DNA of 64,000 nucleotides. Origin: Halobiforma lacisalsi AJ5. Its GTDB lineage: Archaea; Halobacteriota; Halobacteria; Halobacteriales; Natrialbaceae. The notes below the pieces were generated by a model. It was not told the origin of the DNA. It searched no databases and saw only the letters and a list, made by a program, of their open reading frames with translations. Location: the NCBI RefSeq assembly GCF_000226975.2, contig NZ_CP019285.1:186001-250000 (forward strand), in the 5' to 3' direction. Position numbers and translations under genes: made by a program. Positions 51,365-60,088 of the stretch are shown one piece after another (position 1 is the stretch's first letter; every line of letters begins with the position of its first letter).

Positions 51365-51853
51365 CTACGTTCGGCGATCCTCGCTCCCGACTCGCTTTTC
51401 CATGACGATTTCGTCGTAATCGCGGTAGTCCAGCGGATACTCTCCGGTCTTTTCGTACCCGCGCCGCCGATACAATTCGGGGAGATACGGATGCTCCCCG
51501 GGAGTAGTAAGCCAGACAGTAGCGAACCCCTGATCTCGAGCCAGCGTCTCCACGTGATCCAGTAACCTGCTTCCGACGCCGCTCCCCTTCCAGTCCGCGT
51601 GAACGCCGAGACGGCTCAGTTTCACTCGATCCGGGTCCGTCTCCTCGAGTCGGACGCCGCCGACGATTTCGGTCCGGACGCTGGCGACGTAGAGTCGGTC
51701 GTTTCGAATCCAGTTCGAGACCGTATCCGACGTAACTGATCCGGCTTTCGCGGGAAACCCGAGTCGACGGTTCTCCTGGTAGGCGCTTCGATACACTTCC
51801 GCGAGCCGCTCCGAATCGGCGACGGTCGCCCGGCGGATTTCCACTTCTTGCAC
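51365..51853 (-). CDS. GNAT family N-acetyltransferase
   Basis: A 162-residue GNAT protein. Motif A with the acetyl-CoA pyrophosphate loop is LGVHADWKGSGVGSRLLDHV (about residues 83-102). The N-terminal VEIRRATVADSERLAEVYRS is the usual first strand-helix. The C-terminal LPELYRRRGYEKTG is the motif before the last strands. The acyl acceptor is unknown. A pure trinucleotide/hexanucleotide repeat lies 55-100 bp upstream of the ATG at 51853. It is convergent with aIF5B. Confidence 0.85.
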   Translation of the reverse strand: MQEVEIRRATVADSERLAEVYRSAYQENRRLGFPAKAGSVTSDTVSNWIRNDRLYVASVRTEIVGGVRLEETDPDRVKLSRLGVHADWKGSGVGSRLLDHVETLARDQGFATVWLTTPGEHPYLPELYRRRGYEKTGEYPLDYRDYDEIVMEKRVGSEDRRT

Positions 51854-51907
51854 GATCTATCCCACGTTGGAGTCGGAGCGAACAATAATCCTGACCATGG
51901 CCGCGAT

Positions 51908-51952
51908 GAAAGTGGAAGTGGAAGTGGAAGTAGTAGTAGTAGTAGTGGAAGT
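51908..51952. repeat. Simple sequence repeat upstream of the GNAT gene
   Basis: The plus strand reads GAA, then AGTGGA three times, a run of six AGT triplets, and GGAAGT. Such a 45-bp microsatellite is rare in this otherwise non-repetitive window. It lies where the GNAT promoter or its upstream activator site would be. Confidence 0.75.
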
Positions 51953-52038
51953 ACTGGCACGCCCAACACGGAAAAACCGGAGTGCGCGATCGGAGACGGT
52001 GACGGAGAGATCCGGCATGGCTGTGCCGTCGGCGACAA

Positions 52039-52959
52039 CTACTTCGATCCGTCGACCGTCCCGGTCTCCCTTTGGCGGGCACGCTCGATGCCCTCGAGAA
52101 CGGCTTCGGGATCGTCGATCGCGTCCCGATCGCAGCGAAGGTCAAACCGGCGACTGCGCTCGAGGACCAGTTCGTCGTCGGTGAGTTCGACGTCGGCGAT
52201 GCGCTCCCATGGGACGAGTTTGCTCGCCCGCCCTCGATCGAGTCGGATTCCGCGTCGGTGGGCCCGGAGTTCGCCCACGGTCCGATCCGTGTCGCCGGCG
52301 TCCAGCGAGAAGCGTTTCCCGCCGCGTTTCGCTCCGTTGCCTCCGAAGTCGAACCGATCCCAGGCGATCACGAGGACGCCGTACGCGATCCAGAACAGCC
52401 CGAACGCGTTTCCGGCGACGAGAGACGTAACGCCCGCAACGATCACGAGGGCGACGAGCAGGGCCCAGGCCCCACCCTGGAGAAAACCCGCCGGTTCGTA
52501 GTTCCAGGAGACGACCGGGTCGTCCGCGGTCACTGCCTCGACGTACTGGTTCCGACAGAGGCGTTCCAGGCCGAAGCCGGCGACCCCCACGACGAGGGCG
52601 AAGATCGCCGTCACGACGAGGTGACGGGTCGGCACCGTGAGGGCCGTCACGCCGGGTACGAACGCGACGGCCCCGAAGACGATCGCCGGCAGGTAGGGGG
52701 CCGCCCGGGTCCGCCAGGACCGCCCGATCCGCTCGGGAAGGCCGACGGCCCGCTTCCCGAGGACGTGGCCGACGATCGTGACGGCGGTCACCGTCGTCGG
52801 GAGCACACCGAGGAGCGTGACTGCGGCGACGTCCGCGAACGCGCCGACGACGGCGGCGAACCCGCCCGCGACGAGTCCGAGGTAGAAGCCGAACCCGGCT
52901 TGGAACCCGATATCCGGCGGCTCGGGGTCCGCGAGGGGGCGGCCGTGCTCGAGGGACAT
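52039..52959 (-). CDS. Multi-pass membrane protein with C-terminal PH-like domain
   Basis: A 306-residue protein with about six to seven transmembrane helices (residues about 20-205, for example GFGFYLGLVAGGFAAVVGAF). A soluble C-terminal region of about 90 residues follows, whose strand pattern (RGIRLDRGRASKLVPWERIA, DVELTDDELVLER) resembles a PH-like domain as in small bacterial membrane proteins. I do not know the function. The ATG at 52959 begins MSLEHGRPLADPEPPDIGFQ; a longer upstream frame is shadow. Confidence 0.72.
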   Translation of the reverse strand: MSLEHGRPLADPEPPDIGFQAGFGFYLGLVAGGFAAVVGAFADVAAVTLLGVLPTTVTAVTIVGHVLGKRAVGLPERIGRSWRTRAAPYLPAIVFGAVAFVPGVTALTVPTRHLVVTAIFALVVGVAGFGLERLCRNQYVEAVTADDPVVSWNYEPAGFLQGGAWALLVALVIVAGVTSLVAGNAFGLFWIAYGVLVIAWDRFDFGGNGAKRGGKRFSLDAGDTDRTVGELRAHRRGIRLDRGRASKLVPWERIADVELTDDELVLERSRRFDLRCDRDAIDDPEAVLEGIERARQRETGTVDGSK

Positions 52960-53076
52960 ACCGAAGGGTACGGTTCCCGAGTGCAAAAAAGCGTGTGACG
53001 CGCGTGACGTTTTCCGGACTGGACTGCTTGCGCCTGCCGTTGAAATACTTACCCTCGGGTTGCTGGTGGATCGTGT

Positions 53077-53502
53077 ATGCTCGTCCATCTCCAGCAGTAC
53101 AAACACGAGGAGGTCCAGTTCGACGACAACCGGACCACGGGCGAATCCCAGACGGAGGATTCGGTCGACAAAGCGCCCGAGGAGTACTTCGGCAAGAGCA
53201 TCGACGACTTCGACCTCGAGACGTGGGAGACGATCGATCACGAGGGCGACCCGATCCAGCGACGCGAGGTGACGATCGACGGCGTCACCGCGCTCTCGAT
53301 GCCCCAGGAGCCGACCGAGGAGGACGATCCGGACCTGCCCGGTCGAACCCTCCAGCTCCGGCTGGGCGGCGGCATCGAGTTCCTCGCGAACGTCGAACTC
53401 GTCGAGGCCCAGGATCGGAACCCGGCGGAACCGGAGGCCGAAGGGAAGGTCTCGAAGGAGGACGACCCCCAGGGGAAGGTGACGATGGACGACGAACCGT
53501 AA
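53077..53502 (+). CDS. Conserved haloarchaeal acidic protein, function unknown
   Basis: A 141-residue strongly acidic, soluble protein starting MLVHLQQYKHEEVQFDDNRT. The middle contains EEYFGKSIDDFDLETWETID and QLRLGGGIEFLANVELVEA, suggesting a small mixed alpha/beta domain. The C-terminus is low-complexity Asp/Glu/Lys. No known motif is seen. It is the first plus-strand gene before pyrG, 110 bp upstream, but probably has its own promoter. Confidence 0.68.
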   Translation: MLVHLQQYKHEEVQFDDNRTTGESQTEDSVDKAPEEYFGKSIDDFDLETWETIDHEGDPIQRREVTIDGVTALSMPQEPTEEDDPDLPGRTLQLRLGGGIEFLANVELVEAQDRNPAEPEAEGKVSKEDDPQGKVTMDDEP

Positions 53503-53612
53503 GCGGCGGCGATCGACTCGGCATGTGGACGTGTCACGAACCGGAATGACAGCCGCTACCGGAGACGCGACGGTCCCGAAATCGTTTTCAACTGCTCACT
53601 CGCACACTCGGT

Positions 53613-55304
53613 ATGCCGACGGAATCGGACACTCATTACGACCCCTCGCTGGGGAACAAGTTCATCTTCGTCACCGGCGGCGTCATGTCGGGGCTCGGCA
53701 AAGGGATCACGGCCGCGAGCACCGGCCGTCTCCTGAAAAACGCCGGGTTCGACGTCACCGCGGTGAAGATCGATCCGTACCTGAACGTCGACGCCGGGAC
53801 GATGAACCCCTACCAGCACGGGGAGGTGTACGTCCTGGAGGACGGCGGCGAGGTCGACCTCGACCTGGGGAACTACGAGCGGTTCCTCGACGTCGACATG
53901 ACCTCCGACCACAACATCACGACCGGGAAGACCTACCAGCACGTCATCGAGAAGGAACGGGCGGGCGACTACCTCGGGAAGACGGTCCAGATCATCCCTC
54001 ACATCACGAACGACATCAAACGGCGGATCCGGGAGGCCGCCGAGGGGACCGACGTCTGTATCGTCGAGGTCGGCGGCACGGTCGGCGACATCGAGGGGAT
54101 GCCCTACCTCGAGGCGCTGCGCCAGTTCGCCCACGAGGAACCCGAGGAGAACGTCCTCTTCGCCCACGTCACGCTCGTCCCCTACTCGAAGAACGGCGAG
54201 CAAAAGACCAAGCCGACCCAGCACTCGGTCAAGGAGGTCCGGTCGATCGGCCTCCAGCCCGACGTGATCGTCGGCCGCTGCGAGGACCGCCTCGAGCAGA
54301 AGACGAAAGAGAAGATCGCCCTGTTCTGTGACATTCCCACGGAGGCAGTGTTCTCGAACCCCGACGTCGAGGACGTCTACCACGTCCCGCTGATGGTCGA
54401 AGAGGAGGGACTGGACCAGTACGTCCTCGAGCACTTCGGGCTCGACGACGAGGCGCTCCCGGCAGGCGAGCGATCGAACGAGTGGCGCGAGATCGTCACC
54501 TCCGAGAAGTCCGGTACCGTCGACGTCGCGCTGGTCGGCAAGTACGACCTCGAGGACGCGTACATGTCGATCCACGAGTCGCTGAAACACGCCGGCTTCG
54601 AGGTCGGGGTCGACGTCGACGTCCACTGGGTACCGGCCGACGAGATGGCCGACGAGTACGACGACCAACTCGAGGCGGTCGACGGGATCATCGTCCCCGG
54701 CGGCTTCGGGATGCGCGGCTCCGAGGGGAAGATCGAGGCCGTCCGCTACGCCCGCGAGAACGACGTTCCCTTCCTCGGGCTCTGTCTCGGCTTCCAGATG
54801 GCCGTCGTCGAGTACGCCCGCAACGTGCTTGGCCTCGAGGGCGCTCACTCCGCGGAGATGGACGAGGACACGCCCCACCCGGTCATCGACATCCTGCCCG
54901 AACAGTACGAGGTCGAGGACATGGGCGGAACGATGCGGCTCGGCGAGCACACGACCGTGATCGAACCGGAGACGCTCGCCTACGACCTCTACGGCGACAC
55001 CTCCTGTAGCGAGCGCCACCGCCACCGCTACGAGGTCAACCCCGAGTACTTCGATCGGTTCGAGGACGAGCCGCTGGTCTTCTCCGGCACCGCCGGCAAC
55101 CGCATGGAGATCCTCGAACTCGAGACCCACCCGTACTTCCTCGGGACGCAGTTCCACCCCGAGTACACGTCACGGCCGGGCGAGCCGAGCCCGCCGTTCC
55201 TCGGCCTCGTCGAGGCCGTCCTCGAGCGGACCGATGACGGGGCAACCCCGGCCGAGACCGACAGCGACACGGACACCGACGCCGAAACGGAGGTAACCCA
55301 CTGA
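53613..55304 (+). CDS. pyrG: CTP synthase
   Basis: A 563-residue CTP synthase. The synthetase domain opens [20 protein letters not shown] (P-loop), with [20 protein letters not shown] and [20 protein letters not shown]. The glutaminase domain has the nucleophile Cys in [18 protein letters not shown] (about residue 393) and a His-Glu pair in [20 protein letters not shown]. It converts UTP to CTP with glutamine and ATP. The C-terminus ends with about 20 Asp/Thr/Glu-rich residues. Its stop overlaps the guaAb start by one base, so translation is coupled. Confidence 0.96.
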   Translation: MPTESDTHYDPSLGNKFIFVTGGVMSGLGKGITAASTGRLLKNAGFDVTAVKIDPYLNVDAGTMNPYQHGEVYVLEDGGEVDLDLGNYERFLDVDMTSDHNITTGKTYQHVIEKERAGDYLGKTVQIIPHITNDIKRRIREAAEGTDVCIVEVGGTVGDIEGMPYLEALRQFAHEEPEENVLFAHVTLVPYSKNGEQKTKPTQHSVKEVRSIGLQPDVIVGRCEDRLEQKTKEKIALFCDIPTEAVFSNPDVEDVYHVPLMVEEEGLDQYVLEHFGLDDEALPAGERSNEWREIVTSEKSGTVDVALVGKYDLEDAYMSIHESLKHAGFEVGVDVDVHWVPADEMADEYDDQLEAVDGIIVPGGFGMRGSEGKIEAVRYARENDVPFLGLCLGFQMAVVEYARNVLGLEGAHSAEMDEDTPHPVIDILPEQYEVEDMGGTMRLGEHTTVIEPETLAYDLYGDTSCSERHRHRYEVNPEYFDRFEDEPLVFSGTAGNRMEILELETHPYFLGTQFHPEYTSRPGEPSPPFLGLVEAVLERTDDGATPAETDSDTDTDAETEVTH

Positions 55305-56221
55305 TGGTAGACACTGAGACGTTCGTCCCCGACGCAATCGACGAGATCGAATCGGAAATCGGCGACGCAAACGCCGTCATCGCCCTCTCGGGCGGCGTCG
55401 ACTCCTCGGTCGCCGCCGCGCTGGCCTACGAGGCCATCGGCGACCGACTGACGCCAGTCTACGTCGACACCGGGCTGATGCGGAAAGGAGAGACTGACCA
55501 GATCCGCGAGACGTTCGACTACATGGAGTCGCTGCGGATCGTCGACGCCAAGGACCGCTTCCTCGAGGCGCTCTCTGGCGTCACCGACCCCGAGGAGAAA
55601 CGCGAGGTCATCGGCGAGCAGTTCATCCGCGAGTTCGAGCGCGAGGCGACGGACGCGGACGCCGACTACCTCGTCCAGGGGACGATCTACCCTGATCGCA
55701 TCGAGAGCGAGGGCGGGATCAAGTCCCACCACAACGTCGGCGGCCTCCCCGATGTCGTCGACTTCGAGGGAATCGTCGAACCCGTTCGCGACCTCTACAA
55801 GGACGAGGTCCGCGAGGTCGCACGCCACCTCGGCCTGGACGAAATCGTCGCCGAGCGGATGCCCTTCCCCGGTCCCGGCCTCGCGGTCCGGGTGATCGGC
55901 GAGGTCACCGAGGAGAAACTCGAGGTCGCCCGCCACGCCTGTCACGTGGTCGAGGAGGAACTCGAGGAGTACGATCCGTGGCAGGCCCTCGCGGCCGTGA
56001 TCGGCAAGGCGACGGGCGTCAAGGGCGACAACCGCGTCCACGGCTGGGTCGTCTCCGTGCGCTCGGTCGAGTCCCGGGACGGGATGACCGCCCGCGCCCA
56101 GGAGATCGACTGGGATACGCTCCAGCGCATCCAGTCGCGCATCACCGGACAGAACGAGAACGTGGCACGGGTCGTCTACGACGTGACCCACAAGCCGCCG
56201 GCGACCATCGAGTACGAATGA
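55304..56221 (+). CDS. guaAb: GMP synthase, ATP-pyrophosphatase subunit B
   Basis: A 305-residue GMP synthase subunit B, the archaeal split form. It has an N-type ATP-pyrophosphatase P-loop in [20 protein letters not shown] (about residues 24-43), a C-terminal dimerisation domain with [18 protein letters not shown] content, and the [20 protein letters not shown] active-site segment ([15 protein letters not shown]). It makes GMP from XMP using ammonia delivered by a separate GuaAa glutaminase not encoded here. It overlaps pyrG upstream by one base and the next gene by four (ATGA). Confidence 0.95.
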   Translation: MVDTETFVPDAIDEIESEIGDANAVIALSGGVDSSVAAALAYEAIGDRLTPVYVDTGLMRKGETDQIRETFDYMESLRIVDAKDRFLEALSGVTDPEEKREVIGEQFIREFEREATDADADYLVQGTIYPDRIESEGGIKSHHNVGGLPDVVDFEGIVEPVRDLYKDEVREVARHLGLDEIVAERMPFPGPGLAVRVIGEVTEEKLEVARHACHVVEEELEEYDPWQALAAVIGKATGVKGDNRVHGWVVSVRSVESRDGMTARAQEIDWDTLQRIQSRITGQNENVARVVYDVTHKPPATIEYE

Positions 56222-56556
56222 CGGACGCAAACGGAACGCGTGCGATCGTCGCCGGCCCCGACGACGACGCGATCGGCCCCGCGCTCGAGGACGAGGGCGT
56301 CGAGGTGACGCGGCTCGAGGGGGTCGTCTCGCGACCCCAACTCGAGGAGGCGGGCATCGTCGACGCCGACCTCTACGTCCTGACCGACGTCGATCAGGCG
56401 ACGACGATCCCGATCGTCTGCGATCTCAACGACGATCTCCGAACGGTCGTCTACGCCGACCGGACGGTCCCGGAATTCGTCACGGCCCAACTCGATCTGG
56501 CGGTCGATCCCGCGCTGATCGATCCGTCCGTGCTCGCCGAAGAATTGCTCGCCTGA
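56218..56556 (+). CDS. Small Rossmann-like protein in the pyrG-guaAb operon
   Basis: A 112-residue acidic protein: [20 protein letters not shown], then [20 protein letters not shown] and [20 protein letters not shown]. The pattern resembles the strand-turn-helix of the NAD-binding TrkA-N fold but lacks a glycine-rich phosphate loop. Its start overlaps the guaAb stop in an ATGA junction, so expression is coupled to the purine/pyrimidine genes. Its role is unknown; a regulatory part in nucleotide synthesis is an inference from location only. Confidence 0.75.
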   Translation: MTDANGTRAIVAGPDDDAIGPALEDEGVEVTRLEGVVSRPQLEEAGIVDADLYVLTDVDQATTIPIVCDLNDDLRTVVYADRTVPEFVTAQLDLAVDPALIDPSVLAEELLA

Positions 56557-56622
56557 CCGCGGGTAATCGAACCCGAGATCCGGCGAACGCGGTTTTACAG
56601 TTAAAACTATTTAGGTTACCCA
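56557..56622. other. Short spacer after the pyrG-guaAb operon
   Basis: No gene. Contains the AT-rich run GGTTTTACAGTTAAAACTATTTAGG, including complementary TTTTA and TAAAA segments, before the hairpin at 56623-56655. It may hold a promoter for the RNA candidate further on or be part of the operon's 3' end. Confidence 0.4.
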
Positions 56623-56655
56623 TTTTCCGGATAACGGCCCTCTCGGGCCGGAAAA
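56623..56655 (+). terminator. Hairpin after the pyrG-guaAb operon
   Basis: TTTTCC, GGATAAC, GGCCC, TCTC, GGGCC and GGAAAA follow in order. The perfect GGCCC/GGGCC stem with a UCUC loop is extended by TTTTCC/GGAAAA across a 7-nt bulge. It stands 66 bp after the last gene of the operon and probably ends or processes that transcript. Confidence 0.55.
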
Positions 56656-56662
56656 TCCCGAA

Positions 56663-56683
56663 TTAAATCCGAGTTAAATCCGA
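56663..56683. repeat. Direct repeat spaced one helical turn apart
   Basis: TTAAATCCGA occurs twice, starting at 56663 and 56674, exactly 11 bp apart and so on the same DNA face. It lies about 50-70 bp upstream of the candidate structured RNA, where a regulator or activator might bind. Confidence 0.5.
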
Positions 56684-56734
56684 TAGAATCGGTGTAAGGG
56701 TCTTATACCGTCGCCTCCGTTAAAGTAGTCCCCG

Positions 56735-56965
56735 GCCCTAAGAGCGAGTGGAGGTCGACGGGTAACTCCACCGAGGCACCCACGCCTGTTCCCGTGGCTT
56801 CCAGCAATCCCACCACAGCACCCTTCCCCCCACCATTGCCACACCGTCTCGACGCGGGCTACTGCACCGGCCTGCGTCTCTTTGCGGTCTGGCATCCGAG
56901 GCGCAGTTTGCGCCTCGGAACGGACCCACTTCCCCCAGCGACGTCCACTCGAGAGCGCCGAGTCC
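56735..56965 (+). ncRNA. Candidate structured non-coding RNA of about 230 nt
   Basis: This stretch between two convergent genes has no credible protein frame but pairs with itself extensively. The ends form a helix (CGAGTGGA-G-GTCG at 56745-56757 with CGAC-G-TCCACTCG at 56939-56951). Internal hairpins are CCGAGGCGCA/TGCGCCTCGG (56896-56918, 10 bp, 3-nt loop), GACGCGGGC/GGCCTGCGTC (56851-56878) and GTGGC..GCAAT/ATTGCCAC (56794-56842). TTAAAG at about 56720 could be its TATA box on the plus strand. I looked for the SRP helix-8 GGAA/AGCAG core and for RNase P conserved regions and found neither. The strand is not certain. Confidence 0.5.
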
Positions 56966-56982
56966 TGCCGCCGGAACGAGCT

Positions 56983-57717
56983 TCACTCGGCCTCCGCTAG
57001 CCGCTCCAGAACGGGGATCTCCTCGAGCCGTTCGTTCTCGAGAACACTCCAGTCGATCCCAACGGGGGTCGATCCGGCGTCCGGACGGAGAACCCGCTCC
57101 GGCGTGACCACCAGATCCATCGGGACGTCGTGTTCGTCGAACTCGACGTCGACGTCGGCGTCCTCGAATAGCTGCCGTTCGTGAACCGTCGTCGCAACCG
57201 TCGTGTCGTCGTCGACCAGGTCCAGGTCCAGGTCCAGGTCCAGTTCCCGCAGGATCGCGTACTCGAGGTCGCTGTACCCCTCGCCCTTGCCGATCCGGCC
57301 GCCGGCCTCGGTAACGGCGACGCTCCCGGAGACGATCAGGTCGATCGGTTCGACGGCCTCGGGCCCGACCTGGGTGCCGTGTTCCGACGACCCCGAGACG
57401 GTCGTCGCCGCGTCGTAGTCCTCGAGTTCGTCGGGATCGAGTTCCAGGAAACACTGCTCGTCGGCCAGCCGCGGCACCGCCATGTAGACGGTTTTGCCGT
57501 CCCGCAGAGCCGCCCGCCGGACCGGAAGCTGAGGGGCGTCGGGGTTTGCCTTGATCGTCGACGCTGCTTCCCACTCGGGCTGGTCGGCCAACCGCTGTGC
57601 CGCTTCTTCGGCCCCGACGAAGTTCGGAATCCGGCCGTGTGGCGGGAACGGGAACCGCGCGACGCCGGCCTCCTCGAGGTCGTCCCAGACGCGCTCGCGG
57701 AGCGTTTCCTTGTCCAT
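56983..57717 (-). CDS. 5-formyltetrahydrofolate cyclo-ligase family protein
   Basis: A 244-residue protein of the 5-FTHF cyclo-ligase (MTHFS) fold. It begins MDKETLRERVWDDLEEAGVA. VYMAVPRLADEQCFLELDPD and the glycine-lysine signature GGRIGKGEGYSDLEYAILRE follow, the latter corresponding to the ATP/folate-binding motif GxGxGYYDR. Next to it a 6-bp repeat encodes a DLDLDLDL run (about residues 160-170). The enzyme recycles 5-formyl-THF to methenyl-THF. ATG at 57717 is preferred; 57726 adds three residues. Confidence 0.82.
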   Translation of the reverse strand: MDKETLRERVWDDLEEAGVARFPFPPHGRIPNFVGAEEAAQRLADQPEWEAASTIKANPDAPQLPVRRAALRDGKTVYMAVPRLADEQCFLELDPDELEDYDAATTVSGSSEHGTQVGPEAVEPIDLIVSGSVAVTEAGGRIGKGEGYSDLEYAILRELDLDLDLDLVDDDTTVATTVHERQLFEDADVDVEFDEHDVPMDLVVTPERVLRPDAGSTPVGIDWSVLENERLEEIPVLERLAEAE

Positions 57718-57768
57718 GCGAGCCAATACACGTTCCCGCGGGATTATCCCCGCGTTTCGGGACCACGG

Positions 57769-58443
57769 TTAGCGACTCGAGTCGTCGGTCTCGGCCGTCC
57801 CGTCGGTTTCCTCATCGTCTTCCTCCTCTTCCTCCCCTTCCTCGGGGACCGGAGCCGCGACCGCGACGAGGTTCCGCGCTTCCGGCAGGATGATCGACTC
57901 CGTCCCGAGCCGTGCGGCGTCGGCGTGGCCCGGCAGGCAGAACACCGGCTTCCCCTCCGAGACGCCCGCGAGCGTTCGCGACGCGAGGACTCGGGTGCCG
58001 ACCTCCTCGTAAGCCATCGACGTGAACAGGTCCTGGAAGGCCGTCAGCTCCTTGTCGAGCAGGGGCTCGACCGCCTCGATGACGACGTCGTCCGGTTCGA
58101 CGCTCGTCGCGCCGGCAGTGATCACCACGTCGACGTCGTCGCGCTCGATGAGCCGGAGCACGATCGACTGCACCCGATCGTGGTCCGGCGAGACGTGCTC
58201 GCGCGTGGCGAGTTCGTGACCGGCCTCCTCGAGCGCCGTGACGATCGCCTCGCCGGCTTCGTCCGAGTCCAGGGAGCGACTCGAGGCGATCGTGACGACG
58301 GCGGTTCCGAGCGGCCGATCCGGCCCGTCGTCGAGTGCGGTCGCGTCGCGATCGGCTCCTTCGGTTCCCTCACCGCCTTCGTCCGAGGCGGTCCCCGGTT
58401 CGCGTTCCGACCCTCCGTCGCTGTCCGTGTCGTCGACGTCCAT
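57769..58443 (-). CDS. moaB: MoaB/MogA-family molybdopterin biosynthesis protein
   Basis: A 224-residue protein. An acidic disordered N-terminus (about 45 residues) precedes a MoaB-like domain: AVVTIASSRSLDSDEAGEAI, DVVITAGATSVEPDDVVIEA (position of the usual GGTG motif) and YEEVGTRVLASRTLAGVSEG, with FCLPGHADAARLG. MoaB/MogA enzymes adenylate molybdopterin before molybdenum insertion. The GATS variant of the normal GGTG loop is also seen in other haloarchaeal MoaB proteins as I recall. The C-terminus is poly-Glu. No other moa genes adjoin it. Confidence 0.82.
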   Translation of the reverse strand: MDVDDTDSDGGSEREPGTASDEGGEGTEGADRDATALDDGPDRPLGTAVVTIASSRSLDSDEAGEAIVTALEEAGHELATREHVSPDHDRVQSIVLRLIERDDVDVVITAGATSVEPDDVVIEAVEPLLDKELTAFQDLFTSMAYEEVGTRVLASRTLAGVSEGKPVFCLPGHADAARLGTESIILPEARNLVAVAAPVPEEGEEEEEDDEETDGTAETDDSSR

Positions 58444-58623
58444 ACCGCGTCTTCAAGGGCCCGGGTGTAAAACGTGGCTTCCGGCCGACCGTCGACTCGA
58501 CCGTACGCCGCCCCATACCTTGTTGCATGTACACGTCCACCATATCCGTGCCCAGGTTCTCGAACCGGCCACCCCGGCCCGTTCGAACCGACTAAACTCG
58601 AAGGGTAGCCGAGAATATTGCCC

Positions 58624-58637
58624 AACCGTTAAACCGA
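58624..58637 (+). promoter_or_regulatory. TATA-like element of the dehydrogenase gene
   Basis: AACCGTTAAACCGA is centred about 29 bp upstream of the ATG at 58660, fitting a TATA box for a leaderless transcript. Confidence 0.45.
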
Positions 58638-58659
58638 ACCTCTCCGTCTACCCGTGTAC

Positions 58660-59700
58660 ATGCAGGCAGTCAAGATCACGGAGCACGGCGGCACTGACGT
58701 CATCGAGTACGGCGAGTACCCCGATCCGGAGGTCGGCCGCGACGAGGTGCTCGTCGACGTGAAAGCCGGCGCGCTCAACCACCTCGACGTGTGGGTCCGC
58801 CGCGGACTGCCGACGCTTTCCCTCGAGATGCCCCACGTGCCGGGCAGCGATGCCGCGGGCGTCGTCGTCGAAACCGGCCCCGACGTCGCCCGGTTCGAAG
58901 AGGGCGACCGCGTCGCCGTCACCGCGGGCGTCAACTGCGGCGACTGCGAGTTCTGTCGCGACGGCGATCCGACGCTGTGTGTCAACTTCCACCTGCTCGG
59001 TGAACACGTCACGGGCGTCCACTCCGAGTACGCCGCCGTGCCCGAGGACAACCTGATCCCGGTCCCCGAGGGCGTCGACTGGATCACCGCCGGCGCTTCC
59101 TCGCTCGTCTTCCAGACCGCCTGGCGGATGCTCATCGACCGCGCGGAACTCGAGCCCGGCGAGAAGATCCTCGTGCTCGGAGCCAGCGGCGGCGTCGGCC
59201 ACGCGGCGCTCCAGATCGCCGACTACGCGGGCGCGGAGGTGTACGCGACCGGCAGCACGACCGAGAAGCTCCAGTACGCCCGCGACCACGGCGCGGACCA
59301 CGTCGTCAATTACGAGGAACACAACTTCGCGGAGTGGATCCGGTCGGAGACCGGCGGCCGCGGCGTCGACGTCGTCGTCGACTACATCGGCGCGGGGACG
59401 TGGCGCGACTCGATCAAGAGCCTCGCCAAGAACGGCCGGCTCGTCACCTGTGGCGGCACCGCGGGGCCGAATCCGGAGACCGATCTCCCCCGCATCTTCT
59501 GGAACCAGCTACAGATCATCGGTTCGACGATGGGCACCCCCGGCCAGGTCGACGACGTGATGGAACTGGTCTGGGACGGCACCTTCCAGCCCGCTGTCCG
59601 CGAGGTCCTCCCGATGAGTGAGGTCGCACGCGCCCACGAGATCATCGAGGGTCGCGAAGGCTTCGGGAAGGTCGTCGTTCGGCCCGACAGCGAACTGTAG
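58660..59700 (+). CDS. Zinc-type medium-chain alcohol dehydrogenase/reductase
   Basis: A 346-residue MDR-superfamily enzyme. GALNHLDVWVRRGLP and HVPGSDAAGVVVETG are the usual N-terminal motifs. A structural-zinc loop is present with CGDCEFCRDGDPTLC (about residues 91-105). The NAD(P) Rossmann motif is ILVLGASGGVGHAALQIADY. The absence of the classical catalytic-zinc Cys in the first motif (LNHLD) places it nearer the quinone-oxidoreductase-like MDRs that keep the structural zinc. Substrate unknown. ATG at 58660 preferred over GTG at 58654. Confidence 0.87.
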   Translation: MQAVKITEHGGTDVIEYGEYPDPEVGRDEVLVDVKAGALNHLDVWVRRGLPTLSLEMPHVPGSDAAGVVVETGPDVARFEEGDRVAVTAGVNCGDCEFCRDGDPTLCVNFHLLGEHVTGVHSEYAAVPEDNLIPVPEGVDWITAGASSLVFQTAWRMLIDRAELEPGEKILVLGASGGVGHAALQIADYAGAEVYATGSTTEKLQYARDHGADHVVNYEEHNFAEWIRSETGGRGVDVVVDYIGAGTWRDSIKSLAKNGRLVTCGGTAGPNPETDLPRIFWNQLQIIGSTMGTPGQVDDVMELVWDGTFQPAVREVLPMSEVARAHEIIEGREGFGKVVVRPDSEL

Positions 59701-59773
59701 CCCGACACGAATCGATACGCGCCCACCTACCGGAACCGTGAGGGCTTTGCCGTCGCGCTCGATAGGTCCGGAC

Positions 59774-60088
59774 GTGACCTCGAGCGACGACGGCGGCTAC
59801 GTCCACGATCCTTCGGCGTTCGACGAGGACGGCGAGCACCGCGACGAGGCCGACGACGCGGGAGGCGACGGCGTCGAGACCGTTCACCCCGCGGCGGTCG
59901 ACCGGGAGTTCGACTGGCGCGGCTGGACCCTGGTCGGCGTGATAGTGTTCGCGTTCATCGTCGCGCCCGCGGCGATCGTTCTGTTCCCGCCGGGCAGCGA
60001 GGGCTACCGGTTCGCCCTGCTGATACTGCCGCTGGCTCCGGCGCTCGTCCTGGCGGTGACGGCAGTCTGGGCGACGACCCGGCCCTGA
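59774..60088 (+). CDS. Small two-helix membrane protein, function unknown
   Basis: A 104-residue protein with an acidic N-terminus (residues 1-45), the motif FDWRGWTLVGVIVFAFIVAP and two transmembrane helices separated by a short PPGSEGYRF loop. The start is a GTG (59774). The layout is common among uncharacterised haloarchaeal membrane proteins. It follows the dehydrogenase by 73 bp on the same strand and may be co-transcribed. Confidence 0.68.
   Translation: MTSSDDGGYVHDPSAFDEDGEHRDEADDAGGDGVETVHPAAVDREFDWRGWTLVGVIVFAFIVAPAAIVLFPPGSEGYRFALLILPLAPALVLAVTAVWATTRP

Noticed and set aside
53556..55157. 533-codon minus-strand frame opposite pyrG
   Set aside because: Shadow of the pyrG coding frame; no hydrophobic, catalytic or binding motifs of its own.
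56674..56895. 73-codon minus-strand frame in the intergenic region
   Set aside because: Gly/Trp/Arg-rich with no family character, and it lies within the self-complementary RNA-like segment.
56735..56965. Identification of the structured segment as SRP RNA or RNase P RNA
   Set aside because: No GGAA tetraloop with an AGCAG partner strand (SRP helix 8) and no GAGGAAA or ACAGAA..GCUUA conserved regions (RNase P) on either strand.
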